64,000 nt of DNA from an uncultured bacterium (GTDB taxonomy: Bacteria; Planctomycetota; UBA1135; GCA-002686595). Shown here piece by piece: positions 63,126 to 64,000 of the stretch. Location of the stretch: the NCBI GenBank assembly GCA_902826945.1, contig CADEGS010000003.1, positions 23,875 through 87,874 of the forward strand. The letters run 5' to 3'. Each line of letters starts with the position of its first letter. Positions within the stretch are counted from its first letter, which is position 1. The position numbers and the translations under genes were made by a program. The notes beneath the pieces are model-generated. The model was given only the letters and a program-made list of their open reading frames with translations, was not told the origin of the DNA and ran no database searches.

Positions 63126-63314
63126 CGACCTCTGCCGCGAGCGCCCGCGCGGTTCTCCGAATCCGCGCTTTCCTCGCGCGGCGCGTTTTCGCGTCCGGTC
63201 CGCGCGTCCCGTCCGACTCCTGCCCGGCCCTGCGCCGCGGCGCAGCGCCCGCGACCGCGCCGTCGCGCGGTCGCGCTCCCCCCAACACGGACGCAACACG
63301 AGAGTCACGACGAA

Positions 63315-63752
63315 ATGAAGACTCGAGCAACGATCCTCAGCGCCTTCGCGGCGCTGCCCGTCATGGCGTTCCCGGCCGTGCTCGCCGCCTGCGAGACCGA
63401 GGCCGAAGCCATCGGCGGCGACACCGGCTGCTACGGCGTCGCCTCGGGCGGCGTCAACGTCAGCGGCGGCCTTGTGACCGTCAACGGCATGCATGCCATG
63501 GTCAAGAAGGAAGGCTGCCCCGGCATGACGAAGGTCGAGGTCACGGTCTTCCGCGACGGCAACGGCAACGGGAAGCAAGAGGCGAACGAGAACTCGGTCG
63601 CGTCCGACTACGCCTGCTCGGCCACGCCCTCCTCGTCGATGTCGACGGGCTCCTTCACCTTCAACAAGAACGGCTCCACGGGCGGCAACGCCTACACCGT
63701 CACGGTCACCGACGCCAACGGCAAGACCAGCGGGTTCGGCGGGACCTTCTGA
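63315..63752 (+). CDS. Small exported protein with Ca-binding-like loop
   Basis: 145 aa. A signal peptide with a Cys in VLAACETEAEA suggests a lipoprotein. The mature part is mostly beta with the loop FRDGNGNGKQEANE that resembles a dockerin- or EF-like calcium loop, and a Ser/Thr/Gly-rich end (SMSTGSFTFNKNGSTGGNAYTVTVTDANG). Codon use has more AAG and AAC than its neighbours, which suggests high expression. Function unknown; pairs with the next gene 40 bp downstream. Confidence 0.75.
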   Translation: MKTRATILSAFAALPVMAFPAVLAACETEAEAIGGDTGCYGVASGGVNVSGGLVTVNGMHAMVKKEGCPGMTKVEVTVFRDGNGNGKQEANENSVASDYACSATPSSSMSTGSFTFNKNGSTGGNAYTVTVTDANGKTSGFGGTF

Positions 63753-63792
63753 GCTGCTCTCCCCAGACCACCAGCACGAGGAACACGATCCC

Positions 63793-64000
63793 ATGAACAC
63801 GAAGCACCTGCTCCTGGGCCTCGCCGCCGCGGCGGCCGCGGGCCTGACCCTGCACGCCAACATCGGCACCGGGTACACCGGCGGCACCATCCTGGGGCGC
63901 CCCGTGATCGGCACGCTCCCGCGCGACGCCACGCAGTGGAACGAGTTCGGCATCCTCTACGCCGTGCGCGACTACGAGTCGGCGGGCGTCAAGCCGCTGA
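63793..64000 (+). CDS. Exported protein, 3' end outside the window
   Basis: First 69 residues. MNTKHLLLGLAAAAAAGLTLHAN is a signal peptide, then GTGYTGGTILGRPVIGTLPRD and a hydrophilic stretch. No family is recognisable from this piece. The frame is open at base 64000. Confidence 0.7.
   Translation, partial: MNTKHLLLGLAAAAAAGLTLHANIGTGYTGGTILGRPVIGTLPRDATQWNEFGILYAVRDYESAGVKPL

Overview
The window is 64 kb of very GC-rich DNA (third codon positions mostly G or C) from what is most likely an uncultured member of the Planctomycetota. The grounds are several ECF sigma factors of planctomycetal type (one fused to a membrane segment and a beta-helix), a membrane Ser/Thr kinase beside a sigma factor, many secreted proteins with beta-sandwich or lipoprotein ends, and no phage or plasmid genes. 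This placement is inference from gene content. I recognised no rRNA, tRNA or CRISPR array.

Layout. 1-4.8 kb: secreted lipoprotein, Ser/Thr kinase and ECF sigma factor in a row, closed by a long hairpin that starts at the sigma factor stop codon. 5-11.6 kb: atypical LuxR-type regulator, DUF2237 protein, secreted protein, DUF1579 lipoprotein, PEBP protein, TPR membrane protein and a GT2 glycosyltransferase. 11.6-24.5 kb: an envelope/stress island of small proteins (MgtC-like, CsbD, DUF1328, YqjD/YqjE-like, AI-2E-like permease, PRC-barrel) plus a TonB-dependent receptor, an MlaA-hydrolase fusion and an NtrC-type sigma-54 activator. Nearly every transcription unit of small proteins here is preceded by a sequence matching the sigma-54 -24/-12 promoter, so the island reads as a local sigma-54 regulon with its own activator. 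25-30.6 kb: surface polysaccharide genes (GT4, flippase, SGNH hydrolase) and an MBL/beta-CASP hydrolase. 30.7-39 kb: secreted M14 peptidase, cupin, outer-membrane proteins, an AftB-like membrane glycosyltransferase and a beta-lactamase-fold hydrolase. 39-48.5 kb: AMP-dependent ligase, sigma/beta-helix fusion, methyltransferase, PPK2 kinase, another ECF sigma factor and an AlgI/AlgJ-type O-acetylation pair. 48.6-53.3 kb: aldehyde dehydrogenase, a MITE-like palindrome, secreted M64 peptidase, HPF-type ribosome factor and OxyR. 53.4-59.7 kb: one-carbon cluster fhs-fdhB-fdhA. 59.7-64 kb: an overlapping sigma factor/secreted beta-sandwich pair and two small exported proteins, the last cut by the window end.

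Four things stand out. (1) The formate dehydrogenase catalytic gene contains an in-frame TGA followed at once by a well-formed bacterial SECIS hairpin, so it is one selenoprotein gene and not two ORFs. (2) The sigma-54 island. (3) Two copies of a roughly 160-bp structured element lie in the same orientation relative to their upstream gene, each beginning exactly at that gene's TGA; a 72-bp core is nearly identical while the big hairpin changes sequence but keeps pairing. (4) A sigma factor is fused through one short membrane segment to an outer beta-helix. Several genes also have a TAnnnT hexamer placed for leaderless or short-leader transcripts.
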